This document shows, piece after piece, positions 49,940 through 59,019 of a stretch of DNA of 64,000 nt. A program made the position numbers and the translations under genes. Every line of letters begins with the position of its first letter. The stretch's first letter is position 1. Location: contig SFIQ01000001.1 in NCBI GenBank assembly GCA_004555265.1, positions 62,001-126,000 of the forward strand, in the 5' to 3' direction. The notes beneath the pieces are model-generated. The model made no database searches and was not told where the DNA came from. It worked only from the letters and a program-made list of their open reading frames with translations. This DNA comes from Ruminococcus sp. (lineage in GTDB: Bacteria > Bacillota > Clostridia > Oscillospirales > Acutalibacteraceae).

Positions 49940-51871
49940 ATGGGACTTACAGTTGCACAAAAATTGATTCAGAGCCATTTACGCAGCGGCGATATGACCG
50001 TTGGCAGTGAGGTCGGGTTAAAAATTGACCAAACGCTGACGCAGGACGCCACCGGCACAATGGCTTATTTGGAATTTGAGGCAATGGGCGTGGAACGCGT
50101 ACGCACGGAACTTTCCGTGGCGTATATTGACCACAACACCTTGCAAACCGGTTTTGAAAATGCCGACGACCACCGCTTTATTCAGTCTGTCGCCAAGAAG
50201 CGCGGCATTCGCTTTTCAAGACCGGGCAACGGCATTTGTCACCAAGTGCATTTGGAGCGCTTCGGCAAACCCGGCAAGACCTTAATCGGGTCGGACAGCC
50301 ATACCCCCACCGGCGGCGGCATCGGTATGCTTGCCATGGGCGCAGGCGGTTTGGATGTAGCAGTTGCCATGGGCGGCGGCACTTACTATATCACCATGCC
50401 CAAAATCGTAAATGTGCACTTAACCGGTAAATTAAATCCCTATGTTGCGGCAAAAGATGTGATTTTAGAGGTTTTGCGCCGTATGACCGTAAAAGGCGGC
50501 GTCGGCAAAATCATTGAATACACCGGTGAGGGCGTAAAAACGCTTTCTGTGCCCGAGCGCGCAACCATCACCAATATGGGCGCGGAACTGGGTGCGACCA
50601 CTTCCGTATTTCCGTCGGATGAAGTGACCAAGGCTTTCTTAAAAGCACAATCCCGCGAAGAGGATTGGATTGAACTCAAAGCGGACGAAGATGCCGTTTA
50701 CGATGAAACAATTGAAATTGATTTGTCTGCACTTGCCCCAATGGCGGCCATGCCGCATATGCCCGACCGCGTGAAATCTGTCACGGAAATCGGACCGATT
50801 CAAGTTGACCAGGTTTGCATCGGCTCTTGCACAAACTCCTCGCTTATGGATATGCTGAAAGTCGCGGCAATTTTAAAAGGCAAAACCGTTTGCCCGACCG
50901 TCAGCCTGTCGATTGCACCCGGCTCAAAGCAGGTGCTCAATATGCTTGCGAAAAACGGCGCACTCGCCGATATGATTGACGCAGGCGCGCGTATTTTGGA
51001 AAGCGCATGCGGTCCCTGCATCGGTATGGGGCAGTCCCCCAATTCCGCAGGCATTTCGCTTCGCACTTTTAACCGCAATTTTGAAGGGCGGTCCGGCACA
51101 GCAGACGCGGGTATATACCTTGTCAGCCCCGAAGTCGCGGCGTATTCCGCGCTGACAGGCGTACTCTCCGACCCGCGCGAATTGGGCGCGGCACTTGATA
51201 TTCAAATGCCTGAAAAATTTGAAATTAACGACAATATGGTCGCTCTTCCCGCTTCCCCTGAAGAAGCCAAAGATGTTGAAGTGCTGTACGGGCCGAACAT
51301 CAAACCGTTCCCGACCACCGAAAAACTGCCCGAAAGCATCACAGCAAAAGCGGTTCTCAAAGTCGGCGATGACATTACAACCGACCACATTATGCCCGCG
51401 GGCGCAAAAATTCTCCCCTACCGTTCCAATATCCCGTATTTATCGCAGTTCTGCTTTGCGGTTTGTGACAAAACCTTTGCAGAGCGTTGCAAGGCAGAAG
51501 GCAAAGGCATTATCATCGGCGGCGCAAACTACGGCCAAGGCTCTTCGCGTGAACACGCGGCGCTTGTACCGTTGTATCTCGGCGTAAAATCGGTAATCAC
51601 CAAATCCTTTGCACGAATTCACTGCGCGAACTTAATTAACGCAGGCATTTTGCCGTTGAACTTCAAAAACGAAGCGGATTACGACAAAATCACGCAGGGC
51701 GACGAGTTGAGTTTAGAAGGAATTAAAACGGCGATTGTCAATAATCAACCCGCTGTGCTTAAAAATCTGACCACAGGCGAAAGTTACGAATTAAAATATG
51801 ATTTAACCAAACGCCAAAAGGATATAATCCTCGCGGGCGGCTTACTCAACTACACAAGAGAATCTTTATAA
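49940..51871 (+). CDS. acn: Aconitate hydratase (short, Aquifex-like type)
   Basis: About 643 residues, shorter than AcnA (~900) and arranged as LeuC-like domains with a C-terminal swivel domain. MGLTVAQKLIQSHL is the usual start. 4Fe-4S cysteines lie in IGSCTNSSL (about 296) and ACGPCIGMG (about 355). SDSHTPTGGGIG and the swivel motif YGQGSSREHAAL (about 535) are clear. Isomerises citrate to isocitrate. ATG 49940 is 11 bases from AGGAG; TTG at 49934 (5 bases) is an alternative. 12 bp before icd. Confidence 0.93.
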   Translation: MGLTVAQKLIQSHLRSGDMTVGSEVGLKIDQTLTQDATGTMAYLEFEAMGVERVRTELSVAYIDHNTLQTGFENADDHRFIQSVAKKRGIRFSRPGNGICHQVHLERFGKPGKTLIGSDSHTPTGGGIGMLAMGAGGLDVAVAMGGGTYYITMPKIVNVHLTGKLNPYVAAKDVILEVLRRMTVKGGVGKIIEYTGEGVKTLSVPERATITNMGAELGATTSVFPSDEVTKAFLKAQSREEDWIELKADEDAVYDETIEIDLSALAPMAAMPHMPDRVKSVTEIGPIQVDQVCIGSCTNSSLMDMLKVAAILKGKTVCPTVSLSIAPGSKQVLNMLAKNGALADMIDAGARILESACGPCIGMGQSPNSAGISLRTFNRNFEGRSGTADAGIYLVSPEVAAYSALTGVLSDPRELGAALDIQMPEKFEINDNMVALPASPEEAKDVEVLYGPNIKPFPTTEKLPESITAKAVLKVGDDITTDHIMPAGAKILPYRSNIPYLSQFCFAVCDKTFAERCKAEGKGIIIGGANYGQGSSREHAALVPLYLGVKSVITKSFARIHCANLINAGILPLNFKNEADYDKITQGDELSLEGIKTAIVNNQPAVLKNLTTGESYELKYDLTKRQKDIILAGGLLNYTRESL

Positions 51872-51883
51872 GGAGAGACAGAA

Positions 51884-53053
51884 ATGACGGAAGAAAATTT
51901 GCAGGCGGCTCTTAAAAAATTTGAAGAATTGGTGCGTGAACAGTCCGCGCGCTCCGACCGCATTAAAGCGGAGAAAGACTTTATTGATTACGAAAAACTG
52001 GATAAAATCATTATCGGCGTTTGCGGCGGCGACGGCATCGGGCCGATTATCACCAAGGAGTCGGCACGGGTGCTTGAATACATTTTGGCTGACGATGTGA
52101 AAAACGGCAAGGTAGAATTCCGCACGATTGACGGCTTGACCATTGAAAACCGCGTTAAAGTCATGAAAGCCATTCCGGACGATGTGTTAGAGGAATTAAA
52201 GGCTTGCCATGTCATTTTGAAAGGGCCGACCACAACCCCGCAGGCGGGCGACCCGTGGCCGAACATTGAAAGTGCAAATGTGGCAATGCGCAAAGCGCTC
52301 GATTTGTTCGCAAATGTTCGTCCCGTAAAAGTGAAGGAGCAAGGCATTGACTGGACTTTCTTCCGCGAAAACACCGAGGGTGCATATGCCGTCGGGTCAA
52401 AAGGTGTCAATGTCGACGATGACCTCGCGATTGACTTTGTTATCACCACCTCCGAAGGTAGCGAACGCATTGCGCGTCTTGCGTATGATTATGCACGCAA
52501 AAACGGCAAAGAGCGCGTTTCCATTATCAATAAAGCCAATGTTATCAAAACCACAGACGGCAAATTTTTACGCATCTGCAAAAAAGTCGGCGAAGAATAT
52601 CCCGAAATCACAACCGACGAGTGGTATATTGACATTACCACCGCAAAACTGATTGACGAGAAACGTCGCAAAGATTTTAAGGTGTTCATTCTACCGAATT
52701 TGTACGGGGATATTATCACCGATGAGGCGGCTGAATTCCAAGGCGGCGTCGGCACAGCGGGCAGTGCAAACCTCGGCAAGCGTTATGCTATGTTTGAGGC
52801 CATTCACGGTTCTGCACCGCGTATGATTCGGGAGGGACGCGGGCAATATGCTGACCCCTGCTCGATGCTTCGCGCAAGTGTGATGCTGCTTTCCCACATC
52901 GGCAAACAAAAGGAAGCAGACTTGCTGGAACGCGCTTTGGATATTTGTATGTTTGAAGAGAAAAAACTGACCATTACCGGCCGCGCTGACGGGGCGACTT
53001 GCAGTGCATTCGGCGATTATGTTATGGAAACTGTCAAACGACTTTCCGAATAA
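51884..53053 (+). CDS. icd: Isocitrate dehydrogenase family protein
   Basis: 389 residues of the isocitrate/isopropylmalate dehydrogenase fold. IGVCGGDGIGPIIT (about 45), the substrate-binding FRENTEGAYAVG (about 156), the metal-binding Asp in NLYGDIITDEAAE (about 265), and the adenine site EAIHGSAPRMI. An N-terminal extension of ~40 charged residues is unusual. Together with the upstream aconitase this gives the oxidative citrate-to-2-oxoglutarate branch, likely for glutamate synthesis. Coenzyme specificity not determined. Confidence 0.92.
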   Translation: MTEENLQAALKKFEELVREQSARSDRIKAEKDFIDYEKLDKIIIGVCGGDGIGPIITKESARVLEYILADDVKNGKVEFRTIDGLTIENRVKVMKAIPDDVLEELKACHVILKGPTTTPQAGDPWPNIESANVAMRKALDLFANVRPVKVKEQGIDWTFFRENTEGAYAVGSKGVNVDDDLAIDFVITTSEGSERIARLAYDYARKNGKERVSIINKANVIKTTDGKFLRICKKVGEEYPEITTDEWYIDITTAKLIDEKRRKDFKVFILPNLYGDIITDEAAEFQGGVGTAGSANLGKRYAMFEAIHGSAPRMIREGRGQYADPCSMLRASVMLLSHIGKQKEADLLERALDICMFEEKKLTITGRADGATCSAFGDYVMETVKRLSE

Positions 53054-53144
53054 TCCATTTTCAAATTTTGAATGAAAGGAACGGTATCGGGCAAATACAA
53101 CAGCATTTTTGCATTTTTATTGTCCGTATCGTAGGGAAATCAAT

Positions 53145-53774
53145 ATGGCGAAAGGTGATGTATCCATCTCGGTCATTAAGCGTCTGCCGCGCTATTACCG
53201 CTTTTTAGGAGAAATGAAGCACGCGGGCGTACAACGTGTATCCAGCGGCGAACTTTCCAAGCGTATGGGTTTTACCGCTTCTCAAATTCGCCAGGACTTA
53301 AACTGCTTCGGCGGCTTCGGTCAGCAAGGGTATGGCTATAATGTTGAACAGCTTTATACGGAAATCGGCAACATTTTAGGCGTCAATAAAAAAGCGAAAA
53401 CCGTTTTAATCGGCGCCGGTAATCTCGGCAGAGCTGTCGCCTCGCATATGTCCTTTGAAGAGCGCGGATTTAACCTGATCGGAATTTTTGACAAAAACGA
53501 GGCGCTCGCCGGTCAAATGGTGCGCAATATCCCCATTCGACATATCAACGGGCTGTATGATTTTTGCAAAGACAACAAACCGACGGTTGCCGTACTTTGT
53601 ATCCCAAGTGAAAGCGCAAAAGAAATTGCCGATGAACTGGTAAAACTCGGCATTAAAGGCTTTTGGAATTTCAGCCACTATGATATTGCGGCGAATCACC
53701 CGCAGGTGGCGGTGGAAAATGTCCATCTTTCAGACAGCTTAATGACATTAAGCTTCCATGTGAATAATCTTTAA
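53145..53774 (+). CDS. rex: Redox-sensing transcriptional repressor Rex
   Basis: 209 residues. The winged helix (1-80) has ISVIKRLPRYYRFL, SSGELSKRMGFTASQIRQDL and FGGFGQQGYGYNVEQL. The Rossmann domain has VLIGAGNLGRAVASH (about 87), and the swapped C-terminal helix carries FHVNNL. Binds DNA when NADH/NAD is low and releases when NADH rises. 91 bp after icd and possibly co-transcribed. A good operator lies before pgk at 58924. Weak GGGA Shine-Dalgarno. Confidence 0.95.
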   Translation: MAKGDVSISVIKRLPRYYRFLGEMKHAGVQRVSSGELSKRMGFTASQIRQDLNCFGGFGQQGYGYNVEQLYTEIGNILGVNKKAKTVLIGAGNLGRAVASHMSFEERGFNLIGIFDKNEALAGQMVRNIPIRHINGLYDFCKDNKPTVAVLCIPSESAKEIADELVKLGIKGFWNFSHYDIAANHPQVAVENVHLSDSLMTLSFHVNNL

Positions 53775-53790
53775 TCGCATTATAACAACA

Positions 53791-53830
53791 AAAAGCAGTA
53801 TTCCGAATGTTCGGAATACTGCTTTTTTAT
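53791..53830. terminator. Bidirectional terminator between rex and the AbrB-like gene
   Basis: AAAAGCAGTATTCCGA and TTCGGAATACTGCTTTT, long perfect stem with A- and T-runs on its flanks, placed between convergent genes. Confidence 0.92.
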
Positions 53831-53834
53831 GGAA

Positions 53835-54104
53835 TTATGATTTTTCATCCTGTACTACTGCTTGGGCATTCATCTTTGAAAGGCAGTTTTTACAAATTTT
53901 CATATCACAATAGGTTATCAAATCGTCCGCACTGTCACAAAAAATACACGCGGGCGTATATTTTTTCAGGATGACCATATCCGCATCCGTGTAAAACTCC
54001 ACAAAACTTTTGTCGTCAACCAAATGCAACATCTTACGAATTTCCATCGGTAGGACGATTCTACCCATTTTATCAAGACCACGCACAATTCCGGTAGACT
54101 TCAT
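53835..54104 (-). CDS. AbrB/SpoVT-type regulator with a Cys-rich tail
   Basis: 89 residues. MKSTGIVRGLDKMGRIVLPM, then EIRKMLHL and FVEFYTDADMVILKKY form a SpoVT-AbrB swapped-hairpin DNA-binding domain (1-50). The tail CIFCDSADDL...CKNCLSKM has two C-x2-C pairs, probably a small zinc ribbon. Related AbrB proteins govern transition-state or sporulation genes; spmAB lies divergently next door. ATG 54104 has GGAGGT upstream. Its promoter overlaps a palindrome, so autoregulation is likely. Confidence 0.87.
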   Translation of the reverse strand: MKSTGIVRGLDKMGRIVLPMEIRKMLHLVDDKSFVEFYTDADMVILKKYTPACIFCDSADDLITYCDMKICKNCLSKMNAQAVVQDEKS

Positions 54105-54137
54105 ATTACACCTCCAAAATCCACGAAGATTATATAA

Positions 54138-54166
54138 ATTATTGCACTTTGTGACAAATTTGTCAA
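54138..54166 (-). promoter_or_regulatory. Promoter and palindrome of the AbrB-like gene
   Basis: Minus strand TTGACA (54161-54166), 17-bp spacer, AATAAT (54138-54143). The -35 sits in the perfect 14-bp palindrome TGACAAATTTGTCA (54152-54165). Confidence 0.7.
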
Positions 54167-54217
54167 TATCTGGCATAGTTTTTTTTCAAAGAAAATAGGA
54201 TATGTCAGGTGAGAAAA

Positions 54218-54799
54218 ATGATGAATATTTTGTGGTCTGTTTTAGTGTTGATTTCTATTGTCTTTTCCATTATGTATGCAACCGTTGCCGACACCGCTGT
54301 TGCTGTTTTTTCTGCCGCGCAGGAGGCGGTGGAGTTAACCTTGAAAATGCTCGGTATGTTCTGTTTTTGGGACGGTATTATGGAAATTGCACAGCGTGGA
54401 GGCGTTACTGATTGTATCCAAAAATTGCTCTCACCGTTACTAAACATCCTGTTTCCCAACCATAAAAACGATGCTTCTGTGAAAAGCGCCATTGCCATGA
54501 ATATGACGGCAAATATTTTGGGTCTGGGGAACGCCGCCACACCGCTTGGTTTGGAGGCCATGCGGCGGCTGAAAGTGCATGCCCATTGTAAAGATGCGGC
54601 GACAAACGATATGATTCGTTTTGTGGTACTGAACACGGCAAGCATTCGCTTGATACCGACAACGGTTGCAATGCTGCGTTTTGAGGCGGGCTCCTTGGCA
54701 CCGATGGAAATTTTGCCTGTTTCCGCAATCGTTTCACTACTGTCTTGCAGCGTCGGACTTCTGATTTGTCGGGCGGCAGAGAGGTTTTGGCATGAATGA
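54218..54799 (+). CDS. spmA: Spore maturation protein A
   Basis: 193 residues, membrane protein with about five spans and a nucleoside-transporter-like gate domain. AVFSAAQEAVELTLKMLGMF, PNHKNDASVKSAIAMNMTAN and GLGNAATPLGLEAM are family hallmarks. With SpmB it is needed for spore core dehydration and heat resistance. ATG 54218 follows AGGTGAG by four bases. spmB overlaps its end by 8 bp. Confidence 0.95.
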   Translation: MMNILWSVLVLISIVFSIMYATVADTAVAVFSAAQEAVELTLKMLGMFCFWDGIMEIAQRGGVTDCIQKLLSPLLNILFPNHKNDASVKSAIAMNMTANILGLGNAATPLGLEAMRRLKVHAHCKDAATNDMIRFVVLNTASIRLIPTTVAMLRFEAGSLAPMEILPVSAIVSLLSCSVGLLICRAAERFWHE

Positions 54800-55313
54800 T
54801 TTTGGGAATTACATACTGCTATTCTTTATCGCTGCGGTTTTATTGGCGGGGCTTTTCCGAAAAATTCCTGTTTTTAATGCCTTTTTAGACGGCGCAAAAG
54901 GCGGGATTGAAACTGCCGTAAAACTACTCCCCTCTTTGCTTGCTCTGCTGTTCGCTGTCAACTTGTTGACGGCAAGCGACATAATGGAATATATTGTAAC
55001 ATCCCTTTCTCCGATATTTGAAAAATTACAATACCCCGCCGAAGTTCTTCCGCTTTGTCTGCTTTCGCCGATTTCCGGAAGCGGTTCTTTAAGTGCTTTT
55101 CAAAGTCTGCTGACCGAATACGGCGCAGATTCCTATATTGGGCGCGTTGCCTCTGTGATTGCCGGCTCTACGGAAACTACCTTTTATGCCATCGCGGTGT
55201 ATTATGGCTCGGTTGGTATCAAAAAAATAAGGCACACAGCGTTTGCCGCGCTGTGTGCCGATTGCACAAGTTTTTTACTTGCCGCATTGTTTGTGCGATT
55301 ATTTTTCGATTAA
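54792..55313 (+). CDS. spmB: Spore maturation protein B
   Basis: 173 residues, about five spans. VFNAFLDGAKGGIETAVKLLPSLL is the gate-like motif (written in parts: AKGGIETAVKLLPSLLAL), followed by PISGSGSL and GSTETTFYAIAVYYG. Partner of SpmA, coupled by the 8-bp overlap. Its 3' end overlaps the convergent gpmI by 15 bp with no terminator in between. Confidence 0.95.
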   Translation: MNDFGNYILLFFIAAVLLAGLFRKIPVFNAFLDGAKGGIETAVKLLPSLLALLFAVNLLTASDIMEYIVTSLSPIFEKLQYPAEVLPLCLLSPISGSGSLSAFQSLLTEYGADSYIGRVASVIAGSTETTFYAIAVYYGSVGIKKIRHTAFAALCADCTSFLLAALFVRLFFD

Positions 55314-56834
55314 AGAAACACCTGTCATTTCCTTGGGCTGTTCCAAGCCCATAATGTCAAGCATTGTGGGTGAAAGGTCGCACAGTCTGCCGCCCTGCTG
55401 TTTCAACTTACAGTCTTTACCGACCACAACCAGCGGTACGGGATTGGTAGTATGCGCCGTAAAGGGTGAACCGTCGTCCTCATACATTTTATCGGCATTG
55501 CCGTGATCGGCGGTAATGAGAATCACGCCGTCCATCTGCATAACGGCATCAACCAACTTGCCGACACAGGTATCCACAGCCTCAACCGCTTTAACTGCCG
55601 CGTCAAAAATGCCTGTATGCCCAACCATATCGCAGTTTGCGTAGTTGAGAATAACCACATCGTACTTGCCGCTTAAAATCTGCTCGCAAGCCGCGTCACA
55701 AACCTCGTATGCACTCATTTCGGGCTTTAAGTCAAAAGTGGAAATCTTCGGGGAGTCAATGAGGATTCTGTCCTCGCCCGGATAAGTTTTTTCTTCGCCG
55801 CCGTTATAGAAGAAGGTCACGTGCGCATATTTCTGCGTTTCGGCAATACGAAGCTGTGTTTTTCCGAGTTTTGAAAGGTACTCACCCATTGTGTTTGTGA
55901 GCGCTTCGGGTTTGAACGCAACTTCCACATTCGGCATTTCTGCGTCATACTGCGTCATGCATACATAGTAAAGCGGGAAAAACGCCTTTCTTTCAAATCC
56001 CTTAAAATCCGGATCAACAAAGGTTCTTGTAATCTCACGGGCACGGTCGGGACGGAAATTAAAGAAGATAACGGAATCGTTTGATGCAATGGGTGCGCCG
56101 CCCGAAACGACGGTGGGCATAACAAATTCGTCTGTCAGCTTTTTGCCGTCTTCGTCAATGGTTTCATAAGACTTTTTCACAGCGTCCAATGCGCTGTCGG
56201 TGGGAATACCCTCACGGTTGACCATGGCATTATATGCCATACCGACTCTATCCCACATATTGTCGCGGTCCATTGCATAAAATCTGCCCATCACCGTGGC
56301 AATTTTGCCCACGCCGATTTCAGCCATTTTATTCTCTAACTGCTCAATGTATTCCACGCCCGATGACGGCGGCACATCTCTGCCGTCCAAAAGGGCATGC
56401 ACATACACTTTTTCAAGACCGTTTTTCTTGGCAAGCTCCAAAAGCGCATACAAATGCGTGTTGTGGCTGTGCACACCGCCGTCGGACAAAAGCCCGATCA
56501 GGTGCAGAGCAGAGTCGTTTTTCTTGCAGTTTTCAACGGCTTTCAAAAAAGCGTCGTTTTGGAAGAAATCGCCGTCCTGAATAGACTTTGTAATTCTTGT
56601 GAGTTCCTGATACACAACACGGCCGGCACCGATATTGGTGTGTCCAACCTCGGAGTTGCCCATCTGCCCGTCGGGCAAACCGACATCCAACCCCGATGCG
56701 CCGATATAGGTCATGGGATTGTTCTTGAAAATCTCGTCAAGACGAGGTGTGTTTGCGGCAGCAATAGCGTTGCCGTAATCGGACGGATTATAACCGAAGC
56801 CGTCCATAATACATAAAACAACCGGTTTTTTCAT
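55299..56834 (-). CDS. gpmI: Phosphoglycerate mutase, cofactor-independent
   Basis: 511 residues, alkaline-phosphatase superfamily. LCIMDGFGYN at the start, QMGNSEVGHTNIGAGR with the nucleophilic Ser (about 62), HALLDGRDVPPSS, and TADHGNADKM near the end bind two manganese ions. Interconverts 3- and 2-phosphoglycerate. Manganese dependence makes it pH- and sporulation-sensitive in spore formers. ATG 56834 follows AAGGTG; last gene of the pgk-tpiA-gpmI operon. Confidence 0.97.
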   Translation of the reverse strand: MKKPVVLCIMDGFGYNPSDYGNAIAAANTPRLDEIFKNNPMTYIGASGLDVGLPDGQMGNSEVGHTNIGAGRVVYQELTRITKSIQDGDFFQNDAFLKAVENCKKNDSALHLIGLLSDGGVHSHNTHLYALLELAKKNGLEKVYVHALLDGRDVPPSSGVEYIEQLENKMAEIGVGKIATVMGRFYAMDRDNMWDRVGMAYNAMVNREGIPTDSALDAVKKSYETIDEDGKKLTDEFVMPTVVSGGAPIASNDSVIFFNFRPDRAREITRTFVDPDFKGFERKAFFPLYYVCMTQYDAEMPNVEVAFKPEALTNTMGEYLSKLGKTQLRIAETQKYAHVTFFYNGGEEKTYPGEDRILIDSPKISTFDLKPEMSAYEVCDAACEQILSGKYDVVILNYANCDMVGHTGIFDAAVKAVEAVDTCVGKLVDAVMQMDGVILITADHGNADKMYEDDGSPFTAHTTNPVPLVVVGKDCKLKQQGGRLCDLSPTMLDIMGLEQPKEMTGVSLIEK

Positions 56835-56855
56835 CAATGTCACCTTGAAATATAA

Positions 56856-57623
56856 TTATTTAGAAGCAGCCGCAACAATCTTTGCGAAATCGGGGGCTTT
56901 CAAAGAAGCACCGCCGATAAGGCCGCCGTCTACATTTACTTTTGCAACCAATTCGTCTGCGTTGCCTGCGTTCATAGAGCCGCCGTACTGTACGGTAACG
57001 GTTTCTGCAACATCTGCACCGTATGCTTCTGCGATTGCGGCACGAACAAATCCGTTACCCTCGTCTGCCTGCTCTGCGGTTGCGGTAACGCCTGTTCCGA
57101 TTGCCCAAACGGGTTCATAAGCAATGATAACATTTTTAAGCTGTTCTTTTGTAACATTTGTAAGCGCCATTTTGGTCTGGAATTTCAAGAGGGTTTCGGT
57201 GTAGCCGAGTTCTCTCTGTTCCAAGGTTTCGCCAACGCAGATAATTGCTTTTAAACCGGCATTCAAAGCGGCAAGAGAACGAAGGTTAACGGTTTGGTCG
57301 GTTTCGCCGAAATAGGTTCTTCTTTCGCTGTGACCGATAACGACATATTCAACGCCTGCTTCTTTGAGCATATCGGCGGAAACTTCACCTGTATATGCGC
57401 CCGACGCTTTGAAATGGACATTTTCCGCGCCGATTTTAATGTTGGAGCCTTTTGCAGCCTCAACAGCGGCGGGAATGTCAATAAAGGGTACGCAAAGTAC
57501 GACATCACATTTTGCATCTGCAACCAAAGGTTTCATTTCTTCGATCAGCGCCTTTGCTTCGGACGGGGTTTTGTTCATTTTCCAGTTACCTGCGATAACT
57601 GCTTTACGAAGTTCTTTTTTCAT
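56856..57623 (-). CDS. tpiA: Triosephosphate isomerase
   Basis: 255 residues. AGNWKMNKT with the active Lys at the start, VIGHSERRTYFGE with the catalytic His (about 99), AYEPVWAIGTGVTATAEQA with the catalytic Glu (about 170), and the phosphate loops YGGSMNAGN and DGGLIGGASL. Interconverts the triose phosphates. GAGGAG lies before the ATG; 67 bp after pgk, 21 bp before gpmI. Confidence 0.98.
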   Translation of the reverse strand: MKKELRKAVIAGNWKMNKTPSEAKALIEEMKPLVADAKCDVVLCVPFIDIPAAVEAAKGSNIKIGAENVHFKASGAYTGEVSADMLKEAGVEYVVIGHSERRTYFGETDQTVNLRSLAALNAGLKAIICVGETLEQRELGYTETLLKFQTKMALTNVTKEQLKNVIIAYEPVWAIGTGVTATAEQADEGNGFVRAAIAEAYGADVAETVTVQYGGSMNAGNADELVAKVNVDGGLIGGASLKAPDFAKIVAAASK

Positions 57624-57690
57624 GAAATTTTACTCCTCTTTACAAGTTTACAGGTGAGTACAAAATACCCACCTGTAACCGTTATTTTTC

Positions 57691-58881
57691 TTATTTATCG
57701 TTCAATGCCGCAATACCGGGCAGCTCTTTACCTTCAAGATATTCAAGGGAAGCGCCGCCGCCTGTGGAGATATGAGACATCTTATCGGCAAAACCGAGTT
57801 TCTGAATCGCCGCAGCAGAGTCGCCGCCGCCGATGATGGAAATTGCGCCGCTGTTTGCAATCGCAGTTGCAACTGCAACAGTACCTGCCGCAAAGTTTTC
57901 CCACTCGGAAACACCCATAGGTCCGTTCCAAATAACCGTGCCTGCGTCTTTTACAGCGTCAGCAAAGATTTCCTGTGTTCTCGGTCCGATATCAAGACCC
58001 ATCCAACCGTCGGGAATTTCGTCGGAATTCACAACCATTGCCTCTGTATCGGGCTTATATTCCTTGCCCACCTTATTATCAACAGGGATTAAGAACTTAA
58101 CGCCTTTTTCCTCTGCTTTCTTCATCATTTCAGAAGCAAGCTCAACTTTGTCAGCCTCTAAAAGAGAATTGCCGATGCTGTGACCCAAAGATTTCATAAA
58201 GGTATACGCCATACCGCCGCCGATAATCAAAGTATCGCACTTATCAATCAAGTTTGTGATAACGCCGATTTTATCGGAAACCTTTGCACCGCCGAGGATA
58301 GCCACAAGCGGTCTCTTCGGATTTTCAAGCGCGCCGCCGATAAACTGGATTTCTTTTTGAATCAGATAACCGCAAGCCGCAGGAAGGAATTCTGCAACGC
58401 CTGTTGTTGAAGAGTGTGCTCTGTGTGCAGAACCGAATGCATCGTTTACATACAAATCTGCAAGAGCGGCGAATTTCTTGGAAAGTTCAACATCATTTTT
58501 GGTTTCGCCCGGCTCAAAGCGAACATTTTCGAGCAACAGCACTTCGCCGTCTTTAAGCTCCGCGGCGAGCTTCTGTGCGCTTTCACCGACAACATCGTCA
58601 GCCATTTTAACTTCCTGACCGAGAAGCTCAGAAAGTCTTGCTGCAACGGGCTTCATGGAAAATTCGGGATTCACTTCCCCTTTCGGTCTGCCGAGGTGCG
58701 AGCAAAGAATCACCTTTGCGCCGTTTTTAATTAAATACTGAATGGTGGGAAGCGAGGCAACAATGCGCTTATCGCTTGTGATGACACCGTTCTCCATTTT
58801 GACATTAAAATCGCAGCGTACCAATACACGCTTACCTTTAACATCCAAATCTTCAACGGTCATTTTGTTGAGTGCGCTCAT
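57691..58881 (-). CDS. pgk: Phosphoglycerate kinase
   Basis: 396 residues. RVLVRCDFNVKMENG (about 19), ILCSHLGRPKGEVN, LLENVRFEPGE, the hinge region NDAFGSAHRAHSS, the ATP-site GGAKVSDKIGV and GGGDSAAAI. Makes ATP from 1,3-bisphosphoglycerate. ATG 58881 lies eight bases after AAAGGA; an upstream ATG overlaps the Shine-Dalgarno. First gene of the operon. gapA is not adjacent, unlike in many Firmicutes. A Rex box precedes it. Confidence 0.97.
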   Translation of the reverse strand: MSALNKMTVEDLDVKGKRVLVRCDFNVKMENGVITSDKRIVASLPTIQYLIKNGAKVILCSHLGRPKGEVNPEFSMKPVAARLSELLGQEVKMADDVVGESAQKLAAELKDGEVLLLENVRFEPGETKNDVELSKKFAALADLYVNDAFGSAHRAHSSTTGVAEFLPAACGYLIQKEIQFIGGALENPKRPLVAILGGAKVSDKIGVITNLIDKCDTLIIGGGMAYTFMKSLGHSIGNSLLEADKVELASEMMKKAEEKGVKFLIPVDNKVGKEYKPDTEAMVVNSDEIPDGWMGLDIGPRTQEIFADAVKDAGTVIWNGPMGVSEWENFAAGTVAVATAIANSGAISIIGGGDSAAAIQKLGFADKMSHISTGGGASLEYLEGKELPGIAALNDK

Positions 58882-58923
58882 TTTTATCATCCTTTCAGAT
58901 AGTATGATTAACCAATATTAACC

Positions 58924-58941
58924 TTGTTTATTTTATAACAA
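58924..58941. promoter_or_regulatory. Rex operator upstream of pgk-tpiA-gpmI
   Basis: TTGTTTATTTTATAACAA, an inverted repeat close to the Clostridia Rex consensus TTGTTAANNNNTTAACAA. It lies about 43 bp upstream of the pgk ATG. Glycolytic operons are known Rex targets in Clostridia, and rex is encoded 5 kb away. Confidence 0.75.
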
Positions 58942-59019
58942 ACTTCCTTTTTTTGCAAGTGGTAGGGCGGATAAGTGCTGAAAAAAATCTAAAATTTTTT
59001 GTGAATAATGCACAAGCGA

